Source of the DNA: Bacillus sp. es.036
GTDB taxonomy: Bacteria; Bacillota; Bacilli; Bacillales; Guptibacillaceae
Direction of reading: 5' to 3'
DNA: 64,000 bases
NCBI RefSeq assembly: GCF_002563635.1
Contig: NZ_PDIZ01000001.1
Span: 434,001-498,000 of the forward strand
Shown: positions 52,591-61,094 of the stretch, in pieces
Position numbering within the stretch: position 1 is the stretch's first letter
How the letters are laid out: each line of letters begins with the position of its first letter
Notes under the pieces: generated by a model
What the model was told of the DNA's origin: nothing
The model's input: only the letters and a program-made list of their open reading frames with translations
Databases searched by the model: none
Program-made: the position numbers and the translations under genes

Positions 52591-53270
52591 GACGTGACCT
52601 CTAGCTTATAGCCAATTCCGCGAACGGTAACAATTTTGATGCTTGAGGTGACCGCTCCGATCCGTTCACGGATCCTCTTAATGTGAACATTTAACGTTCT
52701 CTCATCCCCTTCGAAATCAAGTCCCCATATGTTTTCAATCAGATAATCTCGATTAAAAACTTGGTTCGGTCGAGAAGCCAATAGGGCTAGTAACTCAAAC
52801 TCCTTTAAAGGCATGAGAAGGTGCTGTTTTCCAATTTGCACCTCATAATTTCTTTTATCAATTTTTACATCAGCCAGCTGAATCGTATACTGACTCGGCT
52901 TATCATATCGTCTTAAAACAGCTTGGACACGAAAAATCAGTTCCTTCGGTTCAAACGGTTTAACGATATAATCATCTGTTCCGGCAGTGAATCCTTGTTC
53001 TTTATCATGCAGCTCGCCTTTGGCAGTTAATAAGATAACGGGAAGGTCGTACGTATCTCGAACTTTTTTGGTAAGTGTATATCCGTCTAATCCTGGCATC
53101 ATCACATCCACGATCGCGAGGTCAATCGTAACTTCTTCTAATCGAGCTAAAGCTTCTATGCCATTTCTTGACGTGAATGTATGAAATCCAGCATCTCGGA
53201 GCGTAACTTCGACAAGATTTAAAATGTGCGGATCGTCATCGATGATTAAGATGGAAATCACGTTTTTCAT
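52587..53270 (-). CDS. hssR: Heme-response regulator (HssR-like, OmpR family)
   Basis: A 227-residue OmpR/PhoB response regulator: acidic pair 11-12, phospho-acceptor Asp55 (VDVMMPG), Lys near 105 (KPFEPKE), and winged helix with ERTLNVHIKRIRERI. Partner of the overlapping kinase. A shared GTGAACAAAAG element upstream of hssR and hrtB suggests autoregulation plus hrtBA activation. Confidence 0.89.
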   Translation of the reverse strand: MKNVISILIIDDDPHILNLVEVTLRDAGFHTFTSRNGIEALARLEEVTIDLAIVDVMMPGLDGYTLTKKVRDTYDLPVILLTAKGELHDKEQGFTAGTDDYIVKPFEPKELIFRVQAVLRRYDKPSQYTIQLADVKIDKRNYEVQIGKQHLLMPLKEFELLALLASRPNQVFNRDYLIENIWGLDFEGDERTLNVHIKRIRERIGAVTSSIKIVTVRGIGYKLEVTS

Positions 53271-53313
53271 CCTTTCTGTACAGAATCTCTCCCACCTATC
53301 TTACAACGTAAAG

Positions 53314-53329
53314 GTGAACAAAAGATTAA
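53314..53329 (-). promoter_or_regulatory. Candidate HssR operator upstream of hssR
   Basis: GTGAACAAAAGATTAA (+ strand), 44 bp before the hssR start; pairs with the hrtB element at 51194. Confidence 0.6.
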
Positions 53330-53485
53330 CGGGTAAGAGATCGTCCCGAATTTTATTTAGCGGATTTGGCCCGTTCGTTTCACATACCGTCTCATTCATT
53401 CTTTCTCAACAATGATTTGCTCAAGCGTTTTTTATCAATTTTTTATTAAAAAGAAAATTAAAACTACCTAAATGACAAATATATA

Positions 53486-53513
53486 TTGCAAAAAGACATT
53501 GATGTTATATAAT
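53486..53513 (+). promoter_or_regulatory. Candidate sigma-A promoter of the ABC operon
   Basis: TTGCAA and TATAAT with a 16-nt spacer, 43 bp before the ATPase start. Confidence 0.6.
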
Positions 53514-53555
53514 GGAAAAAGAAGGATATGGTTCATTTAAATGAGGGGGATGAAG

Positions 53556-54422
53556 ATGAGTATTGAGATGCGTGCACTTTCAAAGACGTTCCATAAGAAG
53601 GAACGAGCACTTTCTGACGTTACCTTGTCGCTACGAAAAGGAGAGGTTGTTGGGCTAGTTGGTCCGAATGGGGCGGGCAAGACAACGTTAATGAAAGTTA
53701 TCGCTGGGATTATCGTGCAATATGACGGAGAGCTTACCTTCAGTGAGCAAGGTCGGTCAGTTGGGAGTTTAATTGAGAAGCCGAAGTTCTTTCCGAATAA
53801 AAGTGGACGATACAATATCCATTATTTTCGTTCCTTGTTTGGTGGAGACGATGAACGTTTCGATGAAATCATTCAGTCTCTTGGTATGGAGTCGTACTTA
53901 AAGAAAAAGGTGAAGGACTATTCGCTTGGGATGAAGCAGCGTCTTGGGATTGCGCTCGCGCTTATTTCAAACCCAGATTATCTCGTATTGGATGAACCGA
54001 CAAATGGCATGGACCCGGATGGAATACGAAATATCCTTGGCTACTTAAAAAAGCTCGCAAAAGAAAGACGCATTGGCATACTGATTTCCAGTCACATTTT
54101 AGAAGATATCGAGAATGTAAGTGATCGTGTTTATGTGATTAAAGAAGGACGGTTGATTAATGAGTATGCAAGGGAACAAAATCGTGCGGAAATTTTAGAG
54201 CTACTGTTTTCAGAAGGAGATCTTCCTCAAGCTGTGCATGTGTTAGCCGGATACGAAGGAGTGACCCGAAGTGGAAGTGTTCTTTCGGTTCCATTTGATG
54301 GTGATATGAAACAGGTACTCCAATATTTAGGGAAGCACGATCTTTATCCAACGGATGTAAAGAGGAAAAAGGACACGCTTGAGGATTTCTATTTTCAAAA
54401 TATGGAGAGTGAAGCGAAGTGA
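53556..54422 (+). CDS. ABC transporter ATP-binding protein (BcrA-like)
   Basis: A 288-residue ATPase: Walker A GPNGAGKTT, signature YSLGMKQR, Walker B LVLDEPTNGMDP, and an accessory C-terminal third as in bacitracin/lantibiotic-immunity exporters. ATG 53556 is placed after GAGGGGGATG. The permease start overlaps its stop. Substrate unknown. Confidence 0.88.
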   Translation: MSIEMRALSKTFHKKERALSDVTLSLRKGEVVGLVGPNGAGKTTLMKVIAGIIVQYDGELTFSEQGRSVGSLIEKPKFFPNKSGRYNIHYFRSLFGGDDERFDEIIQSLGMESYLKKKVKDYSLGMKQRLGIALALISNPDYLVLDEPTNGMDPDGIRNILGYLKKLAKERRIGILISSHILEDIENVSDRVYVIKEGRLINEYAREQNRAEILELLFSEGDLPQAVHVLAGYEGVTRSGSVLSVPFDGDMKQVLQYLGKHDLYPTDVKRKKDTLEDFYFQNMESEAK

Positions 54423-55135
54423 ATTTTGGACAGTACATGAAGCTTGAGATAAAACGTAACCTTAGCTTGCCGCTGTTTCTGTCGATTGCATTTGCCTTTT
54501 TGTTTGGTGGTGGGATTGTTTATTCGATTTACGAGCTTGGTGGGCCGTTTCACCCTCGGAATGTTTCAGGATTATATGCGAGTATCGCAACGGTGGCACT
54601 AGGCGTATTTTGTGCGAAAGTCGTTATTGCGGATCTGCATCATGGAACGATCTATCTTTTGTTTACGTCAGCTCGAGATCGGATCATCTTTTTAGTGTCA
54701 CGTGTTTTGGTGATTTCGATTGTGTCCTTCATGTTCGGGCTCGGGTGTGCAACGCTTCTTTATGTCAATCATGCCTTGAATGGTCAGGCTTTTTCAGTAG
54801 CGGATGTTGGGATGGCCGTGCTGCAATATGTGTTGTTCGGAGTCTTTTTCACCTTACTCTTTCAAGTGATCTCGATGTATTATCAGAAGGTGATTCAGCT
54901 GTTAATCCTTTCACTAGTGACGATTTTGGTGCTACCAGGGTTACTTGGTATCGTGTTTCAGGTCGATGCGATTCCTGAGTTTGTGAAAAATCTTGTTGCA
55001 TATGCACCGTTCTATAGTTTACCGAATCAACTGCCGTTTCTTGCGCTGGATAGGATAGAAATGGGTGTTACTGCGGTTGTTAGTTTGCTATTGTTTGTGT
55101 TTGCGTATGAGCGGTTACCGAAGATTGATTACTAG
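54419..55135 (+). CDS. ABC-2-type permease partner
   Basis: A 238-residue, six-helix membrane protein beginning MNFGQYMKLEIKRNLSLPLF. GTG 54419 overlaps the ATPase stop by 4 nt, so the two are coupled. It lacks sequence marks of a named family; the function follows the ATPase: export or self-protection. Confidence 0.82.
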   Translation: MNFGQYMKLEIKRNLSLPLFLSIAFAFLFGGGIVYSIYELGGPFHPRNVSGLYASIATVALGVFCAKVVIADLHHGTIYLLFTSARDRIIFLVSRVLVISIVSFMFGLGCATLLYVNHALNGQAFSVADVGMAVLQYVLFGVFFTLLFQVISMYYQKVIQLLILSLVTILVLPGLLGIVFQVDAIPEFVKNLVAYAPFYSLPNQLPFLALDRIEMGVTAVVSLLLFVFAYERLPKIDY

Positions 55136-55155
55136 CAGGAGGAGGAAGAGGAACG

Positions 55156-55683
55156 ATGGGATTTGGTTTTAAGAAAAGGCAAAAAGATGAGCGGGTGACC
55201 AATCTTCAAAATAAGATTTACCGGGAAATGTACATTTTAATTGTGGTGATTTGTGCTTTGTCTGTTTTGTATAAACAGTTTCTCGTTGAAGGGGGAATAC
55301 AGCATTTATGGACAGAGATGATTATTTTTAGTTTCGGTTCTGGGTATTATCTTATACGATCAACGATGCTTGGCATCTTTTCAGATGAGGTAGAGATGCA
55401 CGATCGTTCGAGTAAGATGAGCTTTAGTAAACGGAATTTCTTGATCAGTCTTTTCTTGGGAGTGGGTTTTTCTCTGTTCCTCGCGATCAGAAACTCTTTG
55501 AAGTATGGAGATGGTACTCAGGAAACGGTATATTTTTTCTTAACCATTTTATTTTTTTGCTTAGTGATTTATATTCCTGTCTTATTTGGCATAATGGTGT
55601 TACCCTATGCGGTAGCGAAGTATAAAAGTGATAAGGTAAATGAGCAGGAGTTAGAAGAGATGGATGATGAAGATGTGCGGTGA
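55156..55683 (+). CDS. DUF6773-family membrane protein
   Basis: A 175-residue protein with a charged start and four helices (near 26-45, 52-72, 95-112, 125-150) and an acidic tail. It resembles DUF6773 proteins, which in Bacillus are encoded just before a small XRE regulator as here. GGAGGAGGAAGAGGAACG precedes the ATG. It may act with the XRE protein or belong to the ABC operon upstream (20 nt gap). Confidence 0.75.
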   Translation: MGFGFKKRQKDERVTNLQNKIYREMYILIVVICALSVLYKQFLVEGGIQHLWTEMIIFSFGSGYYLIRSTMLGIFSDEVEMHDRSSKMSFSKRNFLISLFLGVGFSLFLAIRNSLKYGDGTQETVYFFLTILFFCLVIYIPVLFGIMVLPYAVAKYKSDKVNEQELEEMDDEDVR

Positions 55684-55686
55684 TGA

Positions 55687-55890
55687 ATGGTGAAGAATGT
55701 ACGATTAAAAATGGCGAGAGTCGAGCACGATCTCTCCCAGCAGGAGCTAGCCAAAAAAGTAGGCGTATCGAGACAGACGATTGGGCTGATTGAGCTCGGA
55801 AAATACAACCCATCGCTACAGTTATGTTTATCGATCTGTTGGGCGTTAAATAAATCGCTTGATGAGTTGTTTTGGATGGATCCGGAATAG
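55687..55890 (+). CDS. Small XRE-family regulator
   Basis: A 67-residue single-domain HTH protein: ARVEHDLSQQELAKKVGVSRQTIGLIELGKYNPS, then an ALNKSLDELF dimer helix, like YgzD/YvaP types. ATG 55687 or GTG 55690 may start it. It follows the DUF6773 gene by 3 nt and probably represses this unit. Confidence 0.88.
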   Translation: MVKNVRLKMARVEHDLSQQELAKKVGVSRQTIGLIELGKYNPSLQLCLSICWALNKSLDELFWMDPE

Positions 55891-55893
55891 AGG

Positions 55894-55939
55894 AAAAGCT
55901 ACGTCATTCTACGAGTTGTGGAGTGAGGTAGCTTTTTTT
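55894..55939. terminator. Bidirectional terminator
   Basis: AAAAGCTAC/GTAGCTTTT stem with a 25-nt loop, T-runs on both sides, between the XRE gene and a convergent small gene. Confidence 0.8.
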
Positions 55940-55940
55940 G

Positions 55941-56120
55941 TTATTTAGGTTGTTTTCCGAAGTTAAGCGCGATCGAAATGATGCCTACAAGGAAACATGG
56001 AAAACTAATGAGTAAGGCTTCAACCCATGTATTTCCGATTGTTCGGTACAATACGATGGCTAAGGTAGCGACGATAAAGTATATAGGTATGAACTTTCTT
56101 GATAACAGTAATTTATTCAT
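55941..56120 (-). CDS. Small two-helix membrane protein
   Basis: A 59-residue protein with two helices (IPIYFIVATLAIVLY and ALLISFPCFLVGIISIAL). ATG 56120 has GGAG 9 nt upstream. Unrecognised family. Confidence 0.6.
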   Translation of the reverse strand: MNKLLLSRKFIPIYFIVATLAIVLYRTIGNTWVEALLISFPCFLVGIISIALNFGKQPK

Positions 56121-56199
56121 AAGATCCAGCTCCAACGCTACGAGACTCGTTTTAAAGTTTCAATGATTGCTTTCGACACATTCTAACATAAAACGGGTG

Positions 56200-56246
56200 G
56201 TAACGGGTGGTGACAGGCACCTACCAGCAGGCACCTACCTACAAAA
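56200..56246. repeat. Intergenic palindromic repeat (GGTGACAGGCACC type)
   Basis: GGGTGGTGACAGGCACCTACC followed by a second GCAGGCACCTACC; a member of the dispersed GACAGG/GGTGCC family found between genes elsewhere here. Confidence 0.6.
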
Positions 56247-56343
56247 GACCTACGCGTAATCAGGAAGAATGTCGTATACAAAATATTGAATAAGAGTTAT
56301 AAAATAGAATTTAGACTATTTTGATAAATCTAGGGGGAATGGG

Positions 56344-58749
56344 ATGAAGAAGCAACTAATTGCTGGTGCTGTGATGCTGGGTCTATTTGCTACACCGATG
56401 GCAGGGTCTGCATCTGCAGAGACGAGCTGGAAGAATGTGAACTGGAACGAAACGTTACAGGAGGAAGATGGGAGCCCGTTTAATAGTGAAAACTATGATT
56501 TTGTGAAGTACTCTGAAGTTAATGAAAAGCTTAAGGAGATTGAGAAAAGCAGCAATCGAATTACCGTAGAGACGCCTGCTCAGTCATCAGACGGACAGGA
56601 TCTTTATGTGGTTACGGTTTCTGATCCAGAAGCAAAAGGGAAATTTGGCTACCAAAAAGCATTGAGAAAGAAGATGTTTAAGAGCCCTGATAAAGCGCAG
56701 ACGTTTATCGAGAAGCATCCTGATTTTAAAGTGCCCGTGATGATCAATGCTTCGATTCATGGAACGGAGTTTGTTGGATCTGATGCAGCGCTTCAACTGA
56801 TTGAACGATTTGCAACGGCGGATGATGCGAAGACAAAGGAGTTACTGGAGAATCACATTTTAATTTTTAACGTGGTGGCGAATCCAGATGGGCGAATTGA
56901 TGCGACTCGCTTTAACTCAAACGGAATCGATTTGAATCGCGATTTTATTACGCAATCTCAAGTTGAGACGAAGCATACGGTTAATTTGATTAAAGAATGG
57001 AATCCGATGGTGTTTCTTGATTTACATGGCTATGTGAAAGCGTATGGCGGAGAAACAAGTCCTGGTTTAATTGAACCGTGTACACCGCCACATAACCCGA
57101 ATTATGAATATGATTTGTATTCAAAGTGGGCCATGGACCAGGCGGAATCAATGGAAGGAAACATTGTTGATCATCGCAGCGAATACGATAACACGAACAC
57201 AGGTACATCTAATGTGAATTATCAAACGATGACGGGTACATACATACCGCAGCGTGACGACGAAGCAGGCTGGGATGATTATCCTCCGATCTTCACACCG
57301 ATGTATGCGATGTACCACGGTGCTTATGGGTACACGCTTGAAGCCCCGACAAACGATTGGGACGGCGTGAAGTGGCACTATGATGCAGTAATGGGAGCGC
57401 TGGAGTTTTCAAATGATAACAAAGAAGAGATGATTAAGGATCAGATCGAAGTGTTTAAGCGTGGGATCCAGTTCGACCACCCGTATCATACAGAAGGCTT
57501 TTTCCCGAAGGCTTATATTCTGCCTGTAGATGAAACGGATCCAACTGCGACGGAAAAAGCAGTGGAGCACCTGATGTTCAATGATATTGAAGTGTCACAA
57601 GTGAAAAAATCATTTACGTTTGATGGAGAAACGTATCCTGCAGGCACTTACATCGTCGATATGAGTCAGGCAAAAGCAGGACTTGCGAACACGATGCTGT
57701 GGGATGGAGAGGATATCACGGATATTACGCCAGCCATGTATGATATTTCAGCATGGAACCTTCCAGAACTATGGGGCTTTGAGGCGATTGAAGTAGAGGC
57801 AGAGAGTTCCTTTAACGTAAAGAAGTTTGATGTGAAGAAGGTAGATGGAGATGGTCAATTAATTGGGGATGGCCCTTATGTGATCCAAAACTCCTCTGTA
57901 AAAGCAGTAAATCTGGTGAATACGCTCATTGAAAAAGGGTTTGATGTTCAGTGGGGAGAAGATGGTGCGTTCTATGTTGATGAAGCACCGACGCCTGAGT
58001 TGAAGAAACTCGTCAAAGAATCTGGTATTGAGGTTACGACAGCCTCATTAGTGGAAGGAAAAGAACTCACTTCTCAAAACGTAACGATTTTAAAAGATGG
58101 TGGGATTTATAAAGCACAATCTCATGCTGGAACACGATTGGCATTAGAGCGATTAGGTTTTAATGTTACGGAAATCACGCCACGAGAACTTGCGGAAAAT
58201 GGTCTTGGTGTTACGGATGTGTTTTTCTATAGTGGAACGTCTCGTTTGATCTCCTACAACAATACCGAGGCCAATGCACCGTTTGCTTTGGAGAACGAAA
58301 GCCAATACGAGGCGTTTAAGCAACAAATTCAATCTTTTGTAGATGGTGGCGGCAAGTACGTTGCAGTAGGAGCTGGTGCATCAGATGCGTCGAAAAAGCT
58401 AGGAGTAACCGATGTAACGGTGAACAAAGGCTACTCAAACAGCAACGGTATTGTAAAAGTGGACTACGGTTCTGAACTATTAACGTCAGGATATGGGTTG
58501 GATGATTACGGTTTTGTGTATCAACCGGTTTGGTATTCGAATGTTGAAAATGTAGACGTGCACGCTTCGTTTGATACTGGTGACTTCTTTGTCGCTGGTC
58601 ACTGGGAGAACCGTGACGCAGCGGAAGGTCAGCCGGTTATTGTGAAAGAACGTGAGCAAGACGTTACGTTGATTGGAGTAGAAGCTGGGTTCCGTGATCA
58701 TACAGATGATCTGTTCCGACTTCTTTCGAATGCGGTGTTTAGTGAGTAA
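56344..58749 (+). CDS. Secreted M14-family zinc carboxypeptidase
   Basis: An 801-residue exported enzyme. The signal peptide ends AGSASA (cleavage near 25). The M14 domain has zinc ligands His139, Glu142 (SIHGTEF) and His228 (LDLHGY), plus NPDGR (180-184) and LNRD (197-200). GYTLEAP holds the likely catalytic Glu. The C-terminal half (from about residue 400) has no recognised motif beyond a possible glutamine-amidotransferase-like fold around GGGKYVAVGAG. GGGGGAATGGG precedes the ATG. Probable role: extracellular peptide breakdown. Confidence 0.88.
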   Translation: MKKQLIAGAVMLGLFATPMAGSASAETSWKNVNWNETLQEEDGSPFNSENYDFVKYSEVNEKLKEIEKSSNRITVETPAQSSDGQDLYVVTVSDPEAKGKFGYQKALRKKMFKSPDKAQTFIEKHPDFKVPVMINASIHGTEFVGSDAALQLIERFATADDAKTKELLENHILIFNVVANPDGRIDATRFNSNGIDLNRDFITQSQVETKHTVNLIKEWNPMVFLDLHGYVKAYGGETSPGLIEPCTPPHNPNYEYDLYSKWAMDQAESMEGNIVDHRSEYDNTNTGTSNVNYQTMTGTYIPQRDDEAGWDDYPPIFTPMYAMYHGAYGYTLEAPTNDWDGVKWHYDAVMGALEFSNDNKEEMIKDQIEVFKRGIQFDHPYHTEGFFPKAYILPVDETDPTATEKAVEHLMFNDIEVSQVKKSFTFDGETYPAGTYIVDMSQAKAGLANTMLWDGEDITDITPAMYDISAWNLPELWGFEAIEVEAESSFNVKKFDVKKVDGDGQLIGDGPYVIQNSSVKAVNLVNTLIEKGFDVQWGEDGAFYVDEAPTPELKKLVKESGIEVTTASLVEGKELTSQNVTILKDGGIYKAQSHAGTRLALERLGFNVTEITPRELAENGLGVTDVFFYSGTSRLISYNNTEANAPFALENESQYEAFKQQIQSFVDGGGKYVAVGAGASDASKKLGVTDVTVNKGYSNSNGIVKVDYGSELLTSGYGLDDYGFVYQPVWYSNVENVDVHASFDTGDFFVAGHWENRDAAEGQPVIVKEREQDVTLIGVEAGFRDHTDDLFRLLSNAVFSE

Positions 58750-58755
58750 AGCAGG

Positions 58756-58787
58756 AATCAGTGGGGGGGGGCCCTCACTGATTTTTT
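58756..58787 (+). terminator. Terminator with a nine-G run in the loop
   Basis: AATCAGTG/CACTGATT stem, T6 tail; G9 at 58763-58771. Confidence 0.82.
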
Positions 58788-58907
58788 ATGTTATCTCATT
58801 TAGCTGGGGGGAATGAATTTATACCCAGCTCAGATTCGTGGATTTGAATTATGCATGAAGCTCCTTATGGGCATGATGAGCTTATACGTAAGAAAGAGGT
58901 GCTCATC

Positions 58908-59630
58908 ATGGAAATAGTAATGGATGCCTTGAAGGTGATTTTTCGAATCGTGACGATCCTTCCTTTAATGCTGGCCATAGGACTTTACATGGGAAAGCGC
59001 TCGATTGGTGAACTTCCCGTGTTTGATTTTCTTGTCGTGCTTGTTTTTGGTGCGGTCGTAGGTGCGGATATTGCAGATCCGAACATTGACCATATTCACA
59101 CGGTCGTCGCGATGATTGCGATTGCTCTTTTGCAGAAGCTCATTATCAAAATAAAGCTTAAAAATCAGAAAGCTGGAAAGCTGTTTACGTTCGAACCAAC
59201 TGTGGTGATGTACCAAGGGAAATTCCTAAGGGACAATATGAAACACATTCAATACTCGATCGATAATATTCTCCAAATGCTTCGTGAAAAAGATGTTTTT
59301 CATACAGATGATGTGGAACTGGCAATCGTGGAGGCGAATGGAAGACTTAGTGTGAAATTATACCCTAGTAAAGAAACGCTGTTGCGAGAAGATATGGCGA
59401 TTTACAAGAAGGGGAATGATTATGAGATTCCGGTTATATTGGATGGGCGCGTTCAGAAAGATTTGTTGAAACATATTGGACGAACCGAAGCATGGCTGAT
59501 GGACGAGCTTCGGAAGGCCGGGGACATAAAGGCATCTTCTGTTTTTTACGCGGGTATTACTGGTGAGGGAAAGTTTGTTATTTCTTTGAAAGATCAGGCG
59601 TTAAAAGATGTTCCGCCTGTTAACCATTAA
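58908..59630 (+). CDS. DUF421-family membrane protein (YetF-like)
   Basis: A 240-residue protein with three N-terminal helices and a soluble C-terminal domain of the YetF/YdfR type (FTFEPTVVMYQGKF, RLSVKLYPSKE). ATG 58908 follows GAAAGAGGTG; longer frames have no site. Related proteins are linked to spore germination-associated or envelope functions in B. subtilis, but no activity is assigned. Confidence 0.85.
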   Translation: MEIVMDALKVIFRIVTILPLMLAIGLYMGKRSIGELPVFDFLVVLVFGAVVGADIADPNIDHIHTVVAMIAIALLQKLIIKIKLKNQKAGKLFTFEPTVVMYQGKFLRDNMKHIQYSIDNILQMLREKDVFHTDDVELAIVEANGRLSVKLYPSKETLLREDMAIYKKGNDYEIPVILDGRVQKDLLKHIGRTEAWLMDELRKAGDIKASSVFYAGITGEGKFVISLKDQALKDVPPVNH

Positions 59631-59673
59631 GATGGGGAAGTTATTTGGTCGCAATGAAGATCGTGTAAATGGT

Positions 59674-59703
59674 AAAGGCGTGTCAGCGATGACACGCCTT
59701 TTT
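59674..59703. terminator. Bidirectional terminator
   Basis: A perfect 12-bp stem AAAGGCGTGTCA/TGACACGCCTTT with a 4-nt loop. Confidence 0.88.
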
Positions 59704-59756
59704 CGTATGTTTGAGGATGAAAACAGGATAACTGATGCTCACCGTGGGATGAGAAA

Positions 59757-59924
59757 CTATTGCTTCTGATTTTTTCGGTGTTGATCTTCTTCTTTTGTTT
59801 CAAGCATGCCATAGTCACCATTCATCGCCTGTTCATCTTGATCGACACCAAGATCCTCTTCATTGACGTACGACTTCTTAAGAACAGTTGGCTGGTTTGC
59901 GAATTTTTTCTTGTTTAATTTCAT
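59757..59924 (-). CDS. Small acidic protein, DUF4021-like
   Basis: A 55-residue soluble protein: KLNKKKFANQPTVLKKSYV, then EEDLGVDQDEQAMNGDYGML with an MNG-YGM segment as in DUF4021 proteins of Bacillus. GAGGTGATTCTA precedes the ATG. Function unknown. Confidence 0.72.
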   Translation of the reverse strand: MKLNKKKFANQPTVLKKSYVNEEDLGVDQDEQAMNGDYGMLETKEEDQHRKNQKQ

Positions 59925-59995
59925 TAGAATCACCTCTAGTAATTAGGATGGCTGATTGGTGGATGGATATACGTGTTGAGTAGGAGGATTCGGGT

Positions 59996-60020
59996 GGTTC
60001 GGGTGGTGACAGGCACTCGC
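59996..60020. repeat. Intergenic repeat (GGTGACAGGCAC type)
   Basis: GTTCGGGTGGTGACAGGCAC, a shortened member of the dispersed palindrome family. The rest of the 285-nt gap shows no convincing gene. Confidence 0.5.
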
Positions 60021-60209
60021 GAATGGTGTCGATATAGGTTAATGAAAGGAGTCACTGCGATTGTTGTTATTGGGGTAGCGCTTATTTACCAACAAATCAT
60101 AAGAATAGGTCTCGTTGAGTTGAGCCTTAAATGCAACAATATTGCAATGTGAAGAGGAGCTCTTTCTTACTATATAGAAGTAGTTTTTACGTTCGAAGGA
60201 GGCTTTCAC

Positions 60210-61016
60210 ATGAATTATGCTGTGTCTATCACTGATACAAAGAAGACGGATGAAATTGAACAGAGTGGGTTAACAGTTTTAAATTATCTTGAATCCTACC
60301 ACGAGTCTTTGAACCAAATTACTTCGGTTCAGGAGCAACCAAGAGGCATTGTTTTTCACGATTTAGAATCAGCGACAAAGCTGTATTCAACCATTCCGCT
60401 TCCAGCTTATACGTCGAGAGATTTGATTCATCTCACCCCACTATTGGAAACTTGGAAACAAATTTACTTAACAACGACGAATGGCGTTAAAGAAGCGGAA
60501 GATTATTATCGGAATCTAGAGATGGTGGATGTCGCTGAAATTGCTGCTCATGAATTCACGCATCATGCGGATTTCTTTCATTCTGAGTTTGAAGATTGGG
60601 ATGAGAATGCGAGTGACATGTGGTTTGAAGAAGGGATCTGTTTCTATTTACCGCGTAAGCTCTTAATGTCTAAGGAGCGATTTGAGAGAGTGATGGAGGT
60701 AGAGCGACTGTTAGTAGAGGCTTATAAAGAAGAGTATGGTGAGTATTCGTTAGATGCCTTTGGTGAAGCGGGGTATCGAGGTGGAGATAATTTGGATTAC
60801 TCTGCTGCATTTTATGACTACTGGAGAAGTACAAGAACAGTTACAAGACTAATCGATGAGTATTGTGAAGGGGATGTGCAGAAGCTGATCGACTGCTATC
60901 GAGAGTGGGTAGATGGTGGAGAGAAAGGCTTCCTTCAGGATTTCTTTATTGAGAGATTTGAGATCTCAGAAGAAGTGGGGAGAGGTCTTTGGTTACATAC
61001 TCGTGGGACGGATTAA
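60210..61016 (+). CDS. Gluzincin-type zinc metallopeptidase
   Basis: A 268-residue cytosolic-looking protein (no signal peptide) with HEFTH (His114, Glu115, His118) and a third-ligand Glu in MWFEEGICFYL (140-141), the gluzincin plan. AAGGAGG lies upstream of the ATG. Not assigned to a named peptidase family; substrate unknown. Confidence 0.8.
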   Translation: MNYAVSITDTKKTDEIEQSGLTVLNYLESYHESLNQITSVQEQPRGIVFHDLESATKLYSTIPLPAYTSRDLIHLTPLLETWKQIYLTTTNGVKEAEDYYRNLEMVDVAEIAAHEFTHHADFFHSEFEDWDENASDMWFEEGICFYLPRKLLMSKERFERVMEVERLLVEAYKEEYGEYSLDAFGEAGYRGGDNLDYSAAFYDYWRSTRTVTRLIDEYCEGDVQKLIDCYREWVDGGEKGFLQDFFIERFEISEEVGRGLWLHTRGTD

Positions 61017-61059
61017 GTGATGGAGACACATACGGAATTTTGTCGACAAATTTAAACAT

Positions 61060-61093
61060 AAAGCGGGTGGTGCCAGGCACCGCCCGCTTTTTC
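61060..61093. terminator. Bidirectional terminator of the GGTGCC repeat type
   Basis: AAGCGGGTGGTGCC pairs with GGCACCGCCCGCTT almost without loop; T-runs on both sides, between convergent genes. Confidence 0.85.
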
Positions 61094-61094
61094 T

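Noticed and set aside
60042-60152. 36-codon hydrophobic ORF upstream of the metallopeptidase
   Set aside because: The ribosome site is poor and the sequence is not recognisable; insufficient support.
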